A DNA stretch of 49,089 bases, from NCBI GenBank assembly GCA_009731375.1, contig BJOX01000041.1, positions 738,626 through 787,714 of the forward strand, written 5' to 3'. Shown piece after piece: positions 33,331 through 45,215 of the stretch (its first letter is position 1; each line of letters begins with the position of its first letter). Origin of the DNA: Paulinella micropora (Eukaryota; Cercozoa; Imbricatea; Euglyphida). A program made the translations under genes and the position numbers. The notes under the pieces are model-generated. The model did no database searches. It saw nothing but the letters and a program-made list of their open reading frames with translations, and was not told where the DNA came from.

Positions 33331-36073
33331 CCTTAATCAATGCGGATCTTCATTACAGGTAACACAGTTCTCCCTGTTTTTTCCCACCCCTGTGGACTTA
33401 TTGTAATGCATTGTCCCTTGCTGCAGGCATCGTGGTACGCCCGTGTGCCGGGTCATGTGGCAACGTATTTACGGCGTCGGCGCTGTCACTCTTGGCAAAG
33501 CCAAAAAGCTTTTGCGTCACTCCGCGAAGTATTACGAGCGGGCGTACACACCGCAGTCCGACGTGTCGGACTTGGTGTCGATATTGTTGATGCGTAAGTT
33601 TGTGGAGGAGTGCGAGACCATAGCAGACGGACTGTGGCACCTCCAAGACGTGGAGAACTTTCCGGAAGTGCAGAAGTACGTGAGCATGAATTGGGCCTGG
33701 GCGCGCAACACCCTTCTGGTTGGGCAGCGCTGCAAGAGTGATAACCCCCGGCGACCAGATCATACGCAAGGTGTGGCGCGAGAACTTCAAGTTTGTGAAG
33801 CCGATCCGCAAAGGAGACTTTTCCAAGTGCGAGATTTGCGGGGACCTGGCGAGGAGGCATGAAGATGGCTTCCAGACAGACGCTGCGGCGAAGCTCTGGC
33901 GGCTGGATAACCACCAACACCACAAGGTACATCGCAAGTGCAGAGAGGAATCCTTGCAGCGTGCTCATGACGCAGCTGTGACAAAAGCTAGGTGTACAGC
34001 GTGGACGATAGATATGCAAACCTTTCAACATCCCCAATTGTGCTAGGGGTACTTGTCTTTGTACGCAAATCTCATAGTGGTTTGTGTTTTTTGTTTGTGT
34101 GCAGCAAACCAAGCCTTCCAAAGGAAGAAGGTGGTACATTTGCATGCCGGTGGGGCGACAAGCTTCAGTCACGACAAAAAGTTTGTCTTGGTTCGTTTGC
34201 CGAATGTTAACAAAGGCGGCAATGAGAACTTCACGTGGTTGTACCATCTTTTGCGTTGGGAGCTCTTCCACCCAGACACTAAGCCGGCGGGAACATTGTA
34301 TATCGACTGGGACGGTGGGTCGGAGAACACCACCGCTACGGCACTCGCTTTTTTTTCGCACTTGGTCGCTATGGGGTGGAAAGTCAAGATCGAAACGCAC
34401 CGAATGGTCCGCTCCCATACGCATAACAAGCAAGACCAGGAGTTTTTTACTTTGCGCTACTGCAGCTGGAAGACCACACTGTACGTCACCTCGCTGGCGC
34501 AGGGTCTATTCAATCTTCTCCGCGGGTTTCACAAGTGCAAAGAGAAGTACGTAATCCTGCTCCTTGCCTCGAGCTATGATTGGAAGAGCTACTTTACTCC
34601 GTCCATAAACCCCAATTGGAATTTGCGGGTGGCCTCGGAGCCCTTAGCGTGGCAATATTCCGTCCCCGAGCCGACTACCTTCCGCCTTCCGGCGGTGCGT
34701 GTCAAGACTTGGGGCGACAGCCAGCAGAAGTGGCATGGAGAAGAAGATGACCCGGATGGTCGTCCTTTGCTAGCTTACGTCGGTGACCCTGGTAAAAATT
34801 TGAATCTAGTTACCCTTTTGACTATTTCCTTTTGTTGACGACTGCAGAGGCACTGAAGCCCGAGAAGCTGCCGTTAGTGGATTGGGCGACTGAGCAGATC
34901 AAAAGGGATACTAGATTATTGGCCTCCAGGTTTTGTTCCGCCGAAGAGAGTGAGTCCATCAACGCAATCTTGGACAACCTGCATTGCCTTGACCAAGTCC
35001 ACTGGGACGGCGCAGAAGGTGAAGGCGGCCTGCCTGGCAGGCCTGGGCATTTCAAGTGCGTGGACAAGAAAGGCGTGGAGTGGAAGGCGCATGTGCGCGT
35101 GCTCGACGACATACCTGACAACCCGTGGGCGCTGCCTGAGGATAGACAGAAAGCTGTGGATGATACGATCTGCCTGTCGGAAGACAAGCGCAGGTCCTTC
35201 CCAACTTGTTTTTTCACCAATGACCGCCACATGCCCAGACATCCACGTTGGTATGGGGCACGCAGGCTTAACGATCAGGAGCGTCGAGCGCAGGACTTCA
35301 AAAACCCTGCACCGCAGAGGCCGCTTCACGAGAGTGTGGCTGAGGAATTGCCTTGCGACGCTGCGCAACTGACCAAGAAGTGTACAGTGCCTGCGTTGAA
35401 GGCGTGGCTGCGTCTACACGGACAGGGTACTTAAGGCAACAAGCAGGCTTTGGTAAACGCTGTGTGCGCTCACTTTGGCGCGTGTTCCTGCAACCTACCT
35501 GCTGGCGGAGCTGCTGTTCCCAATCCACCTCAAGGTGGCCGTGCCCATGGCGGTCGTGGTGGCCGTGCCAGTGGCGGTCGTGGCGGTCGTGGTGGCCGTG
35601 CCTGCGCAAGTGAGAGCCTAGCTGCGCCAGCTCTGCCAGACGAATCCAGCGATTTTGATCAGCCCCTTGTTGCGCCTCCTCGCAAGCGACAACGAGTTCG
35701 AATTCAACCGCGGCCGAGACGACAATTTCGACGGATGGTTGAAGAAGTGGATGAAATGTTTGACGAACAGCAAGAAGAGTCTAAGCTTGATCAGAATGAA
35801 CAGATCTTGCTGTCGCGACGCTCAAAAAGCCAAGCGCGGGTTGCCTTGCAGCAGCATTACGCTCAGTCAGACACTGAGTCTGAAGCCGCGGTAAACGTGC
35901 GGCTGCCTGGTGGACTTGCAGAAGACTCAGAGTCAGCTGAGTCAAAGTGGAGCGACAAAGAGCAGTCAAACTTGCTTTTATTTAGTGCAGATACTTGTGT
36001 GAGCTCGTTTGCAAGTTTTTTCTACATAAAATCTGAATTGGCTGATGAACTCTCAACGTTTCCGGGTGAGTGA
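33331..36073 (+). mobile_element. DDE-transposase-like gene with SAP motif and RGG/basic tail, interrupted
   Basis: After an acceptor at about 33425 the product reads TPVCRVMWQRIYGVGAV, a large helical region, a frame change near 33735, a zinc-like KCEICGD, an intron ending CAG at about 34106, then LYIDWDGGSENTT (about 34300-34330) and VRSHTHNKQDQEF (about 34407-34440). DGGSEN followed by SHTH...D fits the second and third catalytic positions of RNase H-like transposase-derived proteins (DUF7869-like) found across protists and invertebrates. An intron ends near 34848. A SAP DNA-binding motif (TVPALKAWLRLHG, then GNKQALVNAVCAHF) is cut by TAA 35432-35434; the frame continues through a Gly/Arg-rich repeat (about 35532-35610), a basic cluster (PPRKRQRVR) and an acidic tail to TGA 36073. 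Terminal inverted repeats were not found. Confidence 0.55.
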
Positions 36074-36790
36074 AGTGTAACGAGTCAGGAAAAATATTAA
36101 AGTATTTTTTTCCTTAAGCTCATTTAATCTATTTTAATGAAAACATTAATAATATAAATTCTGTGATTAATACTAACTATTCACTGCAAAATCTATGATT
36201 AATGTTGGTTTTCCAACATTTTCTGTTAGCTTCATGACTTAGGTGAAATGAAAGATATTTCCATAAAAAATTAAGTTTTGAAGTCAAGTTCTGAATAATA
36301 TTATGTTTTCGATTGCGCCGGTCGGAAATAACATTATGTTCAGTTGAATTATCATCTAAATCAAAGATCCCGCTCAAAAACCCTGCCAGGGGATGTCTTG
36401 ATCACATTTGTTTGACTTGAGAAAATTTAAGTGGTGAAAACACTGTAAATACATACAAAATTTGAATTTTTGAATTCAAATTTGAATATTTTCACTTCAA
36501 ATCTTTTCTAAATTGTTGAATTAATTAATTGTAATGATTAGAACACATAAAATCATAAAAACCATGTAGTATTAATAGAAAGTGACCGCTTGCAAAATCA
36601 GTAAATTTAATGAAAATACTTCACCCTCCTAGTAGCATATATTTCGCTGCCGGTGAACTTGAAATGAGTGTGTTAGAGTATGTCCAAGCGTTTTTTTTCA
36701 TCCCTGCTCATAATAAATAAATAATATAGCTTTTGGAATCATTTCTGCAAGTATTTCAGATATTCTGAAAATCATCAGGAAAAATTTCGT
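36074..36790. other. AT-rich non-coding region
   Basis: Strongly AT-rich with short palindromes (for example GAATTCAAATTTGAAT near 36471). No gene seen. It separates the DDE element from the truncated retroelement. Confidence 0.7.
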
Positions 36791-36817
36791 GAAATCCGTA
36801 TATTAGGTTTCGTCGTA

Positions 36818-38697
36818 ATGTTTGTTTTCAGGCGCATCGGAGCTTTTGTCCTGAAGTGCAATCTAAAAAAGTGTCAACTTGCCAAGACGAGTGTGACATA
36901 CTTAGGGTACGAGATCTCCCATAATCGAGTCTCGATATCCAAAGAGAAGAGGGAGGAGATTATGAATCGACCGATACCAAAGAACCGTACTGAAATGCAC
37001 TCATTCCTTGCGATGGCGCAATACTATAGCCAGTTTATACCCGATTGGGGTGCAACACGGGCTAAGTTGGAGAAAATGATAGATTTTGGAGACTTTGAGA
37101 AGTGGGGCGAAGAGGCTTTGCAAGCGTTTCATGCGCTCAAAGATCTCATTTACAAAGACCCGAAAGACGGAGGACTGGTGTTAACGATGCCCGACTTTAC
37201 GAAACAATTCGTAGTCGATACAGACGCATCTAAGTTTGCGATTGGGGCTGTATTACAACAAGAGGATGAGGAGAAGAAATTACGCCCAATCATGTTTATT
37301 AGTAGGAAGTTGTGTGCGGCGGAGAGAAACTATTGCACAAGGCAAAGAGAGGCGTTAGCGGTAGTATGGGCCCTCAAGAGGCTCAGAGAGTATTTGTGGG
37401 GAGGACCTTAATTTACTGTCAGAACTGATCATTATAACCTGTTATGGTTGATGAATCATGAACAGACTGGACGGCTGGCGCGGTGGCAAGCGTTCTTGTC
37501 TTGTTTCGATTTTACAATGGTCCATCTACCGGGAAAGCGAAATGTGGTCGCTGATAGCCTCTCTAGGCTAGAGTTTAACTCAGAAGTATCGGCGTTGGTG
37601 TCCACGGTGGAGATGGAAGACTTGTCCACTGACAAGGTGTATGAGGTCAGCCACATTGAGGCGATGGAGATGGCGAGTGGAGTCCGATATGACCGCACAG
37701 GTCTACGGTACAGTCCACAAGGCCCGGATCACGGGATATGTTGTGAGCTACATACCCAGGAGGACGCTGAGTGGTCCTATGAGGTATATGAGAATGCGAA
37801 GGCGAACATAAGAGAGGAAGAGGAGACGCAGGATGTTTGTGCGGAGCCTCCTCAAGAGCGGAGAAGTGATCTAGACGATGACCCGGAAAGAATCGGGATA
37901 CGGCTAGAAGATGGTACTATCCATATAGCCTCGCCTACCGCATGGAGGCAACAACAGGCTCAAGATCCGGAGTTTAAGGAACTCATACAGTTATATCAGA
38001 ACCCGGATGAGCTGAAGATGACGAAAGAGATCAAATATCAGATGAAGGAGATGGGATGGAGAGATGGTCTACTGTGGTACAAGGGCATTCACGGTCGCTA
38101 TGCGTCACAGCCGGACAAATGGACCCTTTGGGTACCGGAGAGTCTGAGACGATTTATATTTGTCGCAGCCCACAATTGCCCACTTTTGGCGCATCCGGGT
38201 CGACAACGAACTCACATGTTCGTAGCGAGGCGATTCTGATGGAAGAAGATGAAGGAGGAGATAGATCAGGTGGTGGATGCATGCATCCCGTGCAAGATAA
38301 ACAAAACACCACTGAAGGAAAATGTCGGCCTGATTGGCGAATTTCCTCTTCATGCGGGGATGTTTGAGTTTATACACATTGATCATGTGGGACCTTTCCC
38401 ACAATCGAAGGATTGTTACAAATACCTCCTCACGGCTATTGACAGAGCACCAACTATGTGTGGATCATCCCTGTCAAAGACGTTACCGGCAAGACGACGG
38501 CCGAGGCGCTGATCGATAAGATCATCTCACAGATCGGAGTACCAAGAAATATATGTTCTAATCGAGGCTCGGACTTTAATAACGAGGTCATCGACAAACA
38601 ATCTAAGTATTACGGGATGAAATGGCAATATGTTACTGCCTATAACCCGCGAGCAAATGGGAAAATCGAGCGGGTACACAGACCCCTCAAAGCCTCG
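36818..38697 (+). pseudogene. Ty3/gypsy-type retrotransposon pol, 5'-truncated and decayed
   Basis: Begins within the end of reverse transcriptase (LKCNLKKCQL, VTYLGYEIS). The YxDD part is absent. RNase H follows (VVDTDASKFAIGAVLQQ, REALAVVWALKRL, TDHYNLLWL), then a linker, an integrase zinc-binding region (AAHNCPLLAHPG and CIPCK) and the integrase core (FIHIDHVGPF, then CSNRGSDFN). Order RT-RNaseH-IN is that of Ty3/gypsy (Metaviridae). Lesions: TAA 37409-37411 before the RNase H TDH motif, TGA 38237-38239 in the integrase zinc region, and a one-base loss near 38447-38455. The second catalytic Asp of integrase (normally D in SDRG) is Asn (AAT, 38560-38562). The sequence enters the gap at 38698. 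Not capable of autonomous transposition as it stands. Confidence 0.88.
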
Positions 38698-40824
38698 NNN
38701 NNNNNNNNNNNNNNNNNNNNNNNNNNNNNNNNNNNNNNNNNNNNNNNNNNNNNNNNNNNNNNNNNNNNNNNNNNNNNNNNNNNNNNNNNNNNNNNNNNNN
38801 NNNNNNNNNNNNNNNNNNNNNNNNNNNNNNNNNNNNNNNNNNNNNNNNNNNNNNNNNNNNNNNNNNNNNNNNNNNNNNNNNNNNNNNNNNNNNNNNNNNN
38901 NNNNNNNNNNNNNNNNNNNNNNNNNNNNNNNNNNNNNNNNNNNNNNNNNNNNNNNNNNNNNNNNNNNNNNNNNNNNNNNNNNNNNNNNNNNNNNNNNNNN
39001 NNNNNNNNNNNNNNNNNNNNNNNNNNNNNNNNNNNNNNNNNNNNNNNNNNNNNNNNNNNNNNNNNNNNNNNNNNNNNNNNNNNNNNNNNNNNNNNNNNNN
39101 NNNNNNNNNNNNNNNNNNNNNNNNNNNNNNNNNNNNNNNNNNNNNNNNNNNNNNNNNNNNNNNNNNNNNNNNNNNNNNNNNNNNNNNNNNNNNNNNNNNN
39201 NNNNNNNNNNNNNNNNNNNNNNNNNNNNNNNNNNNNNNNNNNNNNNNNNNNNNNNNNNNNNNNNNNNNNNNNNNNNNNNNNNNNNNNNNNNNNNNNNNNN
39301 NNNNNNNNNNNNNNNNNNNNNNNNNNNNNNNNNNNNNNNNNNNNNNNNNNNNNNNNNNNNNNNNNNNNNNNNNNNNNNNNNNNNNNNNNNNNNNNNNNNN
39401 NNNNNNNNNNNNNNNNNNNNNNNNNNNNNNNNNNNNNNNNNNNNNNNNNNNNNNNNNNNNNNNNNNNNNNNNNNNNNNNNNNNNNNNNNNNNNNNNNNNN
39501 NNNNNNNNNNNNNNNNNNNNNNNNNNNNNNNNNNNNNNNNNNNNNNTTTCTATCTGATGAGACCAGCGGAACAACATGTCGCTGATGACACTCTCTCAGA
39601 CTTATACTTGATGCGGGTCGTGGCGGTCCCACGACAGATGCGTGTCACACGGACACTCAAAATATCATCAGCCGCAAAAATAGTACAACCGATACTCCAG
39701 TTTTGGAGAAGTATGGACCCGGTTGAGGATCCAAAGGCAAAATATTATCTGCCAGTATATAAAGACGCAAAAAGTCTCGAGACATGGGATGATACAATTA
39801 CTCCCAGAGACAAGGATTACACTGCGTGGACCATTCAGACACTGCCAAGAGAAGTGCTTGATATCCCTTTTGAATTATCGTTGGGNNNNNNNNNNNNNNN
39901 NNNNNNNNNNNNNNNNNNNNNNNNNNNNNNNNNNNNNNNNNNNNNNNNNNNNNNNNNNNNNNNNNNNNNNNNNNNNNNNNNNNNNNNNNNNNNNNNNNNN
40001 NNNNNNNNNNNNNNNNNNNNNNNNNNNNNNNNNNNNNNNNNNNNNNNNNNNNNNNNNNNNNNNNNNNNNNNNNNNNNNNNNNNNNNNNNNNNNNNNNNNN
40101 NNNNNNNNNNNNNNNNNNNNNNNNNNNNNNNNNNNNNNNNNNNNNNNNNNNNNNNNNNNNNNNNNNNNNNNNNNNNNNNNNNNNNNNNNNNNNNNNNNNN
40201 NNNNNNNNNNNNNNNNNNNNNNNNNNNNNNNNNNNNNNNNNNNNNNNNNNNNNNNNNNNNNNNNNNNNNNNNNNNNNNNNNNNNNNNNNNNNNNNNNNNN
40301 NNNNNNNNNNNNNNNNNNNNNNNNNNNNNNNNNNNNNNNNNNNNNNNNNNNNNNNNNNNNNNNNNNNNNNNNNNNNNNNNNNNNNNNNNNNNNNNNNNNN
40401 NNNNNNNNNNNNNNNNNNNNNNNNNNNNNNNNNNNNNNNNNNNNNNNNNNNNNNNNNNNNNNNNNNNNNNNNNNNNNNNNNNNNNNNNNNNNNNNNNNNN
40501 NNNNNNNNNNNNNNNNNNNNNNNNNNNNNNNNNNNNNNNNNNNNNNNNNNNNNNNNNNNNNNNNNNNNNNNNNNNNNNNNNNNNNNNNNNNNNNNNNNNN
40601 NNNNNNNNNNNNNNNNNNNNNNNNNNNNNNNNNNNNNNNNNNNNNNNNNNNNNNNNNNNNNNNNNNNNNNNNNNNNNNNNNNNNNNNNNNNNNNNNNNNN
40701 NNNNNNNNNNNNNNNNNNNNNNNNNNNNNNNNNNNNNNNNNNNNNNNNNNNNNNNNNNNNNNNNNNNNNNNNNNNNNNNNNNNNNNNNNNNNNNNNNNNN
40801 NNNNNNNNNNNNNNNNNNNNNNNN
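38698..40824. other. Two assembly gaps around a 339-bp coding-like island
   Basis: N at 38698-39546 and 39886-40824. The island 39547-39885 keeps one plus-strand frame open (VVAVPRQMRVTRTLK, ILQFWRSMDPVEDPK, DAKSLETWDDTI). I do not recognise it; it could be the C-terminus of the retroelement polyprotein or part of another element. A poly-G run follows the second gap. Confidence 0.6.
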
Positions 40825-40849
40825 GTGAAGGGGGGGGGGGGGGGGGGGG

Positions 40850-41330
40850 GATGATACAAGATGTGAGCTGTGAACAGAGGCAGGACTGTGTGATGAAGTG
40901 CTTGTGGGTGATGTTGGGCAATTGGGTTGAACAGGAGGAGGGTTTTGTTCTATCCTAGCCCATGGTCGTAGAATCCATTCCATTGGTAACGGTGTCGGTA
41001 GAGCCATTACTTATGATCCGGCCAGCCAAGTTACGTGGCGTGTTCTGTTGGCGCCTTTTCTTCAAGTACTATTAAAGCTGTAGTACTACTGATAGAGTGT
41101 AGTTGCTATCGTAAATTATTATATTAATAATAGTAGTCTGATAGGTTACCGAGCCTTGATTAGCGAACTCAGGCTGCGTCAGCAGCTTAATCAGTCGCAC
41201 TTAGTCTGGAAAGAGAGGCATCAGGCCTTCAACAGAAAAGTGCAAGGGTCGACGTGCGGCAGGCAGTAGACACCATTTCGTGGGTAGGCCGAAGGCACCC
41301 ACCTCAAACGTGTCGCGTGGCTAGACAGCA
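40850..41330. other. Non-coding stretch, possible LTR or leader
   Basis: Moderately AT-rich sequence without a convincing frame. It lies between the second gap and the gag-like frame, where an LTR or leader of a retroelement could be. No matching second LTR was found, so this is only positional. Confidence 0.25.
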
Positions 41331-41759
41331 TTGTTCAGACGCACTTTGGTCGAGACGTCGCCCCACAAAGGGTTTAAGGTGGATCCTCAACCGTTCAATA
41401 GTAGAGATCCGGACTGGGATAACTGGGAGTACGGGTTTCTAGCTACAATGGCTATTTATGCTCCAATGGGGATAGGTGAACTCCCACCCCATAAGAAACA
41501 CCCTTTGTACTTACAGGCAAGACAGGCAAGTTTCTACGACCCCCCCGACACACCACCTAACGAGCCTTTTCGATCACATAGCAAAGAAAGAGAAGCATCA
41601 AAACAGAGTCAGGGAGATCAGAAAATACCTGTTACCGTCAAAAAGGAACACAGCAGCTCTTCCTCTAGCTCCACTCCATCTGTCAAACAAGAACAGGACA
41701 GTTCCTCCTCCAGTTCAGCTCAACCCACCACCTCTACTGCTTTGGCAGTTGCTGAATAA
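41331..41759 (+). CDS. Unknown, possibly gag-like protein (142 residues)
   Basis: Plus-strand frame ending at TAA 41759. It has an aromatic-rich segment (DPDWDNWEYGFLATM) and a Ser-rich low-complexity tail (about residues 107-135). The first in-frame start is not an obvious ATG and the frame is open a little upstream. The domain is not recognised. Its position before the zinc-knuckle-like region suggests a retroelement gag, but this is weak. Confidence 0.3.
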   Translation: MFRRTLVETSPHKGFKVDPQPFNSRDPDWDNWEYGFLATMAIYAPMGIGELPPHKKHPLYLQARQASFYDPPDTPPNEPFRSHSKEREASKQSQGDQKIPVTVKKEHSSSSSSSTPSVKQEQDSSSSSSAQPTTSTALAVAE

Positions 41760-43217
41760 AAAGGGTCTGCCGAAATTCCCGTAATGACTAGCGAATCTAG
41801 ACCAAACTCCAGGTTTGCATCTATATCAACAGACAAGTACTATCAGCAGATAGAAAGCACAATCGTTTCATATTTGCACTCTTAATTCAGTCCTGTTGCA
41901 AGGACAAGGAAGCGATGTCGGTCATCAGGACAGCTGGTACCGACGGGGTTCAGTGTTTTCTGGCGTTACGGAAACGATATGGTGGTCTTGATCTTGTCAA
42001 ATGGAAAGAACTTCAGGATTTTCATGATTATTCTTTCAGAGGGTTCAAGACGTAAGATCTTGGCTTACGGCCTTTCATGGCAACATAGCGGACCAGGAAG
42101 CGGTCATGAGGGTTCCCTACCCCGAGCTCGTGAAGGCAGAGATGGTCATGAAGAAAATTGAACACTTGACTGAATTTGATACCTATCGAAATAAGGTCAC
42201 TAGTCTCCTAGGCCTACCGGAGGAACGGCCAGGTTGGGGGTCATTCGTGAAGAAGAGATAGCACAGACGGAGGAGTCAAAGTCGAAAATGAAGAAACTTT
42301 ACGCGTCTGGGGGTGGCTTTCGTACCCCTTCATCGAAAGCTCACTCTGGAGCTGGAACACGCAGTGACCCAATTTCAGTCAACCTTATGGGTAATTATAA
42401 CCAAACCGGGAGAACACCCCATAAGGACGGATGTTACAAGTCATGGTGACCATCAGATCAAGATCTGTATTGTCCCATGTACCCTTCCTGAATGTCCACG
42501 AGATGGACATGTCCCTGTCAAGTGCCCCATAAGGAGACAGGCAGCAAGAATAGTCAACCTGGCTAAAGGAGTAGGAGATTTGAGCTTAAATAGCAAGGGT
42601 AAGACTAAGAAGAACAGCGAAGGGAAAAGGAAGACGAGACGACAGAGAGGAGAGGGAGGGAAGGAGCAAAGAAAGCTAAAAGCATCTGACTTCATCAAGA
42701 AGAGTACAGCTAAAGCCAAGACGATTAGTTTGAACGCAGGAGGTCTTCTTCTGAGGAATCTGAAGAAGGAGAGGAGTCCGAAACTCCTGGTTCAGACGAA
42801 GAGTCTGCTACTCTTGATGAAGAGGAAGGGGGGGGGGGGGGAAGAAGGGGGAGNNNNNNNNNNNNNNNNNNNNNNNNNNNNNNNNNNNNNNNNNNNNNNN
42901 NNNNNNNNNNNNNNNNNNNNNNNNNNNNNNNNNNNNNNNNNNNNNNNNGGGGGGGGGGGGGGGGGGGAAGAAGTGGGAGAGATAGGATATATCAACCACA
43001 TGTTAAGCATCAACATGATGGAAAAAGAAGAAACGGACGAAGAAGATTCGAACGTCACATGTGAAACCACCCCACCTTCTTCCTCTTTTGGCCCACAACC
43101 ATCGCCACCTCACGCATCTGAATCGAGAGATGAGAAGAAGAGAGAGAGAGCAACACACACGCAACTAACATGCATGCTCACCCTTCTACCCCTCAATCAC
43201 AGTCCATTCCCCCCCTG
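41760..43217 (+). pseudogene. Decayed gag-like region with a zinc-knuckle-like motif
   Basis: Short coding-like segments in shifting frames. Around 42475-42530 one frame reads CTLPECPRDGHVPVKC, a Cys-x4-Cys-x4-His-x4-Cys pattern close to the CCHC knuckle of retroelement gag proteins, followed by Lys-rich sequence. A gap (42854-42948) flanked by poly-G interrupts it, and an acidic segment (KEETDEEDSNVTCE) follows. No complete frame survives. Confidence 0.35.
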
Positions 43218-43704
43218 AAAGACAATAGCTTTGGTACTTCCCTCGACATGGCAGGTGACCCCACACCTCCAGGGGTAATTTATCCCATGGAGGATGGATG
43301 GGGACTTCGCCCTGTCGAGGGGGGTTATAAGAAATTTCTCATGAAATCTCGTGCATCCACTTCAAACCATTTGCGGGAAGAAGAGGGTCCTCTTCTCAAC
43401 TTATGGGCACAACCCATCAGGGGTAGTACTCTCCCGGTTTCAGCCAAGAAACAATGTGAGGGCTTAAATAGGAGAGGAATCCGGTGCTCATAGAGATTTG
43501 GAGCCGTCCGGGCAAGAGAGAGGGTAGTCAATGTGTGGTGAGGATGGGGACACATGGGTGCGACTTTTGCTCATATCATATCGGTGTGGAGCAAACGAGG
43601 GGTGATCTATTGGCAGTAATCAGACTCCGAGCACAATTGAATAGGGGGATTATGCCATTCGAAAATGCTTTGATGTTGGGATACGGCACGGCCCTTAAGT
43701 ATTA
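43170..43704 (+). pseudogene. Unknown coding debris
   Basis: A frame of 107 residues (43170-43493) ends with KKQCEGLNRRGIRCS, a Cys-x8-Cys arrangement. A second frame (43484-43704) contains THGCDFCSYHIG and continues to TAA 43704. Together the Cys pairs could form one zinc-binding unit split by a frame change near 43490. Family not recognised. Belongs to the mobile-element zone by position. Confidence 0.3.
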
Positions 43705-44600
43705 ATTAACAGGATTATTAGTTCCAACTGACACTTTTATATCGATTTAAGCGATTCGAGTCAAGTGAATCGAGATGCAGTTCTGCGAGGAGCCTCAGGC
43801 TGAGTCGATATATATGTCTGCGTTTCTTTGTCACGAATGTAACTCACGACTTGTTACACTTACATCTTTTGAGTCGCGTTATATATATCACTTATAAGGA
43901 CGTTTTCCGAACCGCCACTCACCGGCCTATCTAAGACAGTCAGAGTATTACGCATTTAATCAATAGCACTATTAACATTGAAGTAAGGGAGAGCGTTGGA
44001 TGGTCAAACTTCAAGTTGGTATTAAGTCCGACTCGGACTAAATCAAGTTATGAGTCAGACTCATTTCTGTGAATGGCACTGCCACCAATGATATTTTACT
44101 AAGTCACAATAGGAGTAACGGTTACTAGCCTCGGATAGTTCATCATACTAGTCAATATGATTGTGCACGTTACACCTTGGAGTCATTGTGTACTGGACCA
44201 TAACATTGAGTAGCAGCCTCCGTTACAGTTACTCGCGCACTTAGTTTACTTTGCTGTCTGTTAGTTCAGTTCTGAGTTGATGCCTTCCGAATCGGATTAA
44301 AGTGCCACGGTCTGTGTGCACTGAACCTGACTTCTTACGGACTTCCGGCGAACCGCAGTGAGTGAAAGGTAGGGTAAGGTCCGTGAGTGACCGGTTTATA
44401 CCAATCAACGCTTTTACGCTTCACCGTAGGCTGTTCTTCCTTTCATTTTGTACCAGTCGTTTGACTCTATTGAGTCGCCTTTTCCTTTTGACTTTCCTTC
44501 TCACACTTCGTCTTCCCACTCATCCCTACTGTAATGCCCCCAACGATAGCTCGTAAAAAGTCAGTAATACAACCAAACACAGTCCTCAAAAGATGAGAAT
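43705..44600. other. Non-coding spacer
   Basis: Unique sequence of moderate AT content with no open frame of note. TCTTCCCACTCATCCCTAC near 44510 resembles part of the MITE-like family ends at 22.1 and 24.0 kb. Just before the next gene, two short overlapping frames start at ATG 44593 and ATG 44602; I do not call them genes. Confidence 0.5.
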
Positions 44601-44662
44601 GATGTCTCGTTATATTAGCTCAGTGAAGCCAAAAAGGAAAACGGCAACAGACCAGGAATAAA

Positions 44663-45174
44663 ATGGCATCAGGTCCAATCCGGACAAATAATACTGAAAA
44701 ACAAGCTGGTGCACCTGTCACCAGGAACTCGCGCCCGCTTCGTTGCCGGACGGCGAAGTCATCCTCAGAGGGCCCGACCCGCCCAAGCTACCGAGCCGCG
44801 CGGACGTCCAGAAACAAGAGAGACTGAAACAGCTGGCGTACCGCGCGCCGAGCTGGCTGCCGACTTCGCTCAAGGGGATGTCGCGCCAAGAGCGAGAAGT
44901 GATGCAACGAATGCTCTTTTACGGCGACCGCGCGAGACAGCGCCTGAAAAAGGACGGGAAAACAATGGCCCAGCGAGACAAGGAGATCCTCAAGCGGCTG
45001 GACGACCAGACCCGAGAGGCAGAGAGGTTGGCGGCGGAGCGGTTTGCACAACAGAACCAGATGATTACGCCGTTCAAGAACAAGTTCGCGTACACCAACG
45101 CGGGCACGAAGGTCAAGCCGCTCGCGTCTGTTATAGGTGGCGGGCCGCCCGGCGACGGTTACGACAGCTCTTAA
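44663..45174 (+). pseudogene. Unknown helical protein of the virus-like block (probable 5' frameshift)
   Basis: The main frame (about 44740-45174) gives about 145 residues: PDGEVILRGPDPPKLPSRAD, a long charged helical or coiled-coil segment (about 44815-45060) and a Gly/Pro-rich end, stopping at TAA 45174. That frame has no ATG. A candidate start, ATG 44663 in context AATAAAATGG, lies in another frame and runs into this one, so I infer a single-base change near 44735. The composition is GC-rich like the genes that follow. Only 41 bases separate its stop from the next start codon on the same strand. Function unknown. Confidence 0.45.
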
Positions 45175-45215
45175 AGAAAAAACAAAAGTTCTGGCCCTTA
45201 TAGTTAAAAGCCAAA

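Noticed and set aside
44593-44661. Short basic peptide possibly histone-tail-like
   Set aside because: Only about 20 residues, no domain, and no continuation in frame.
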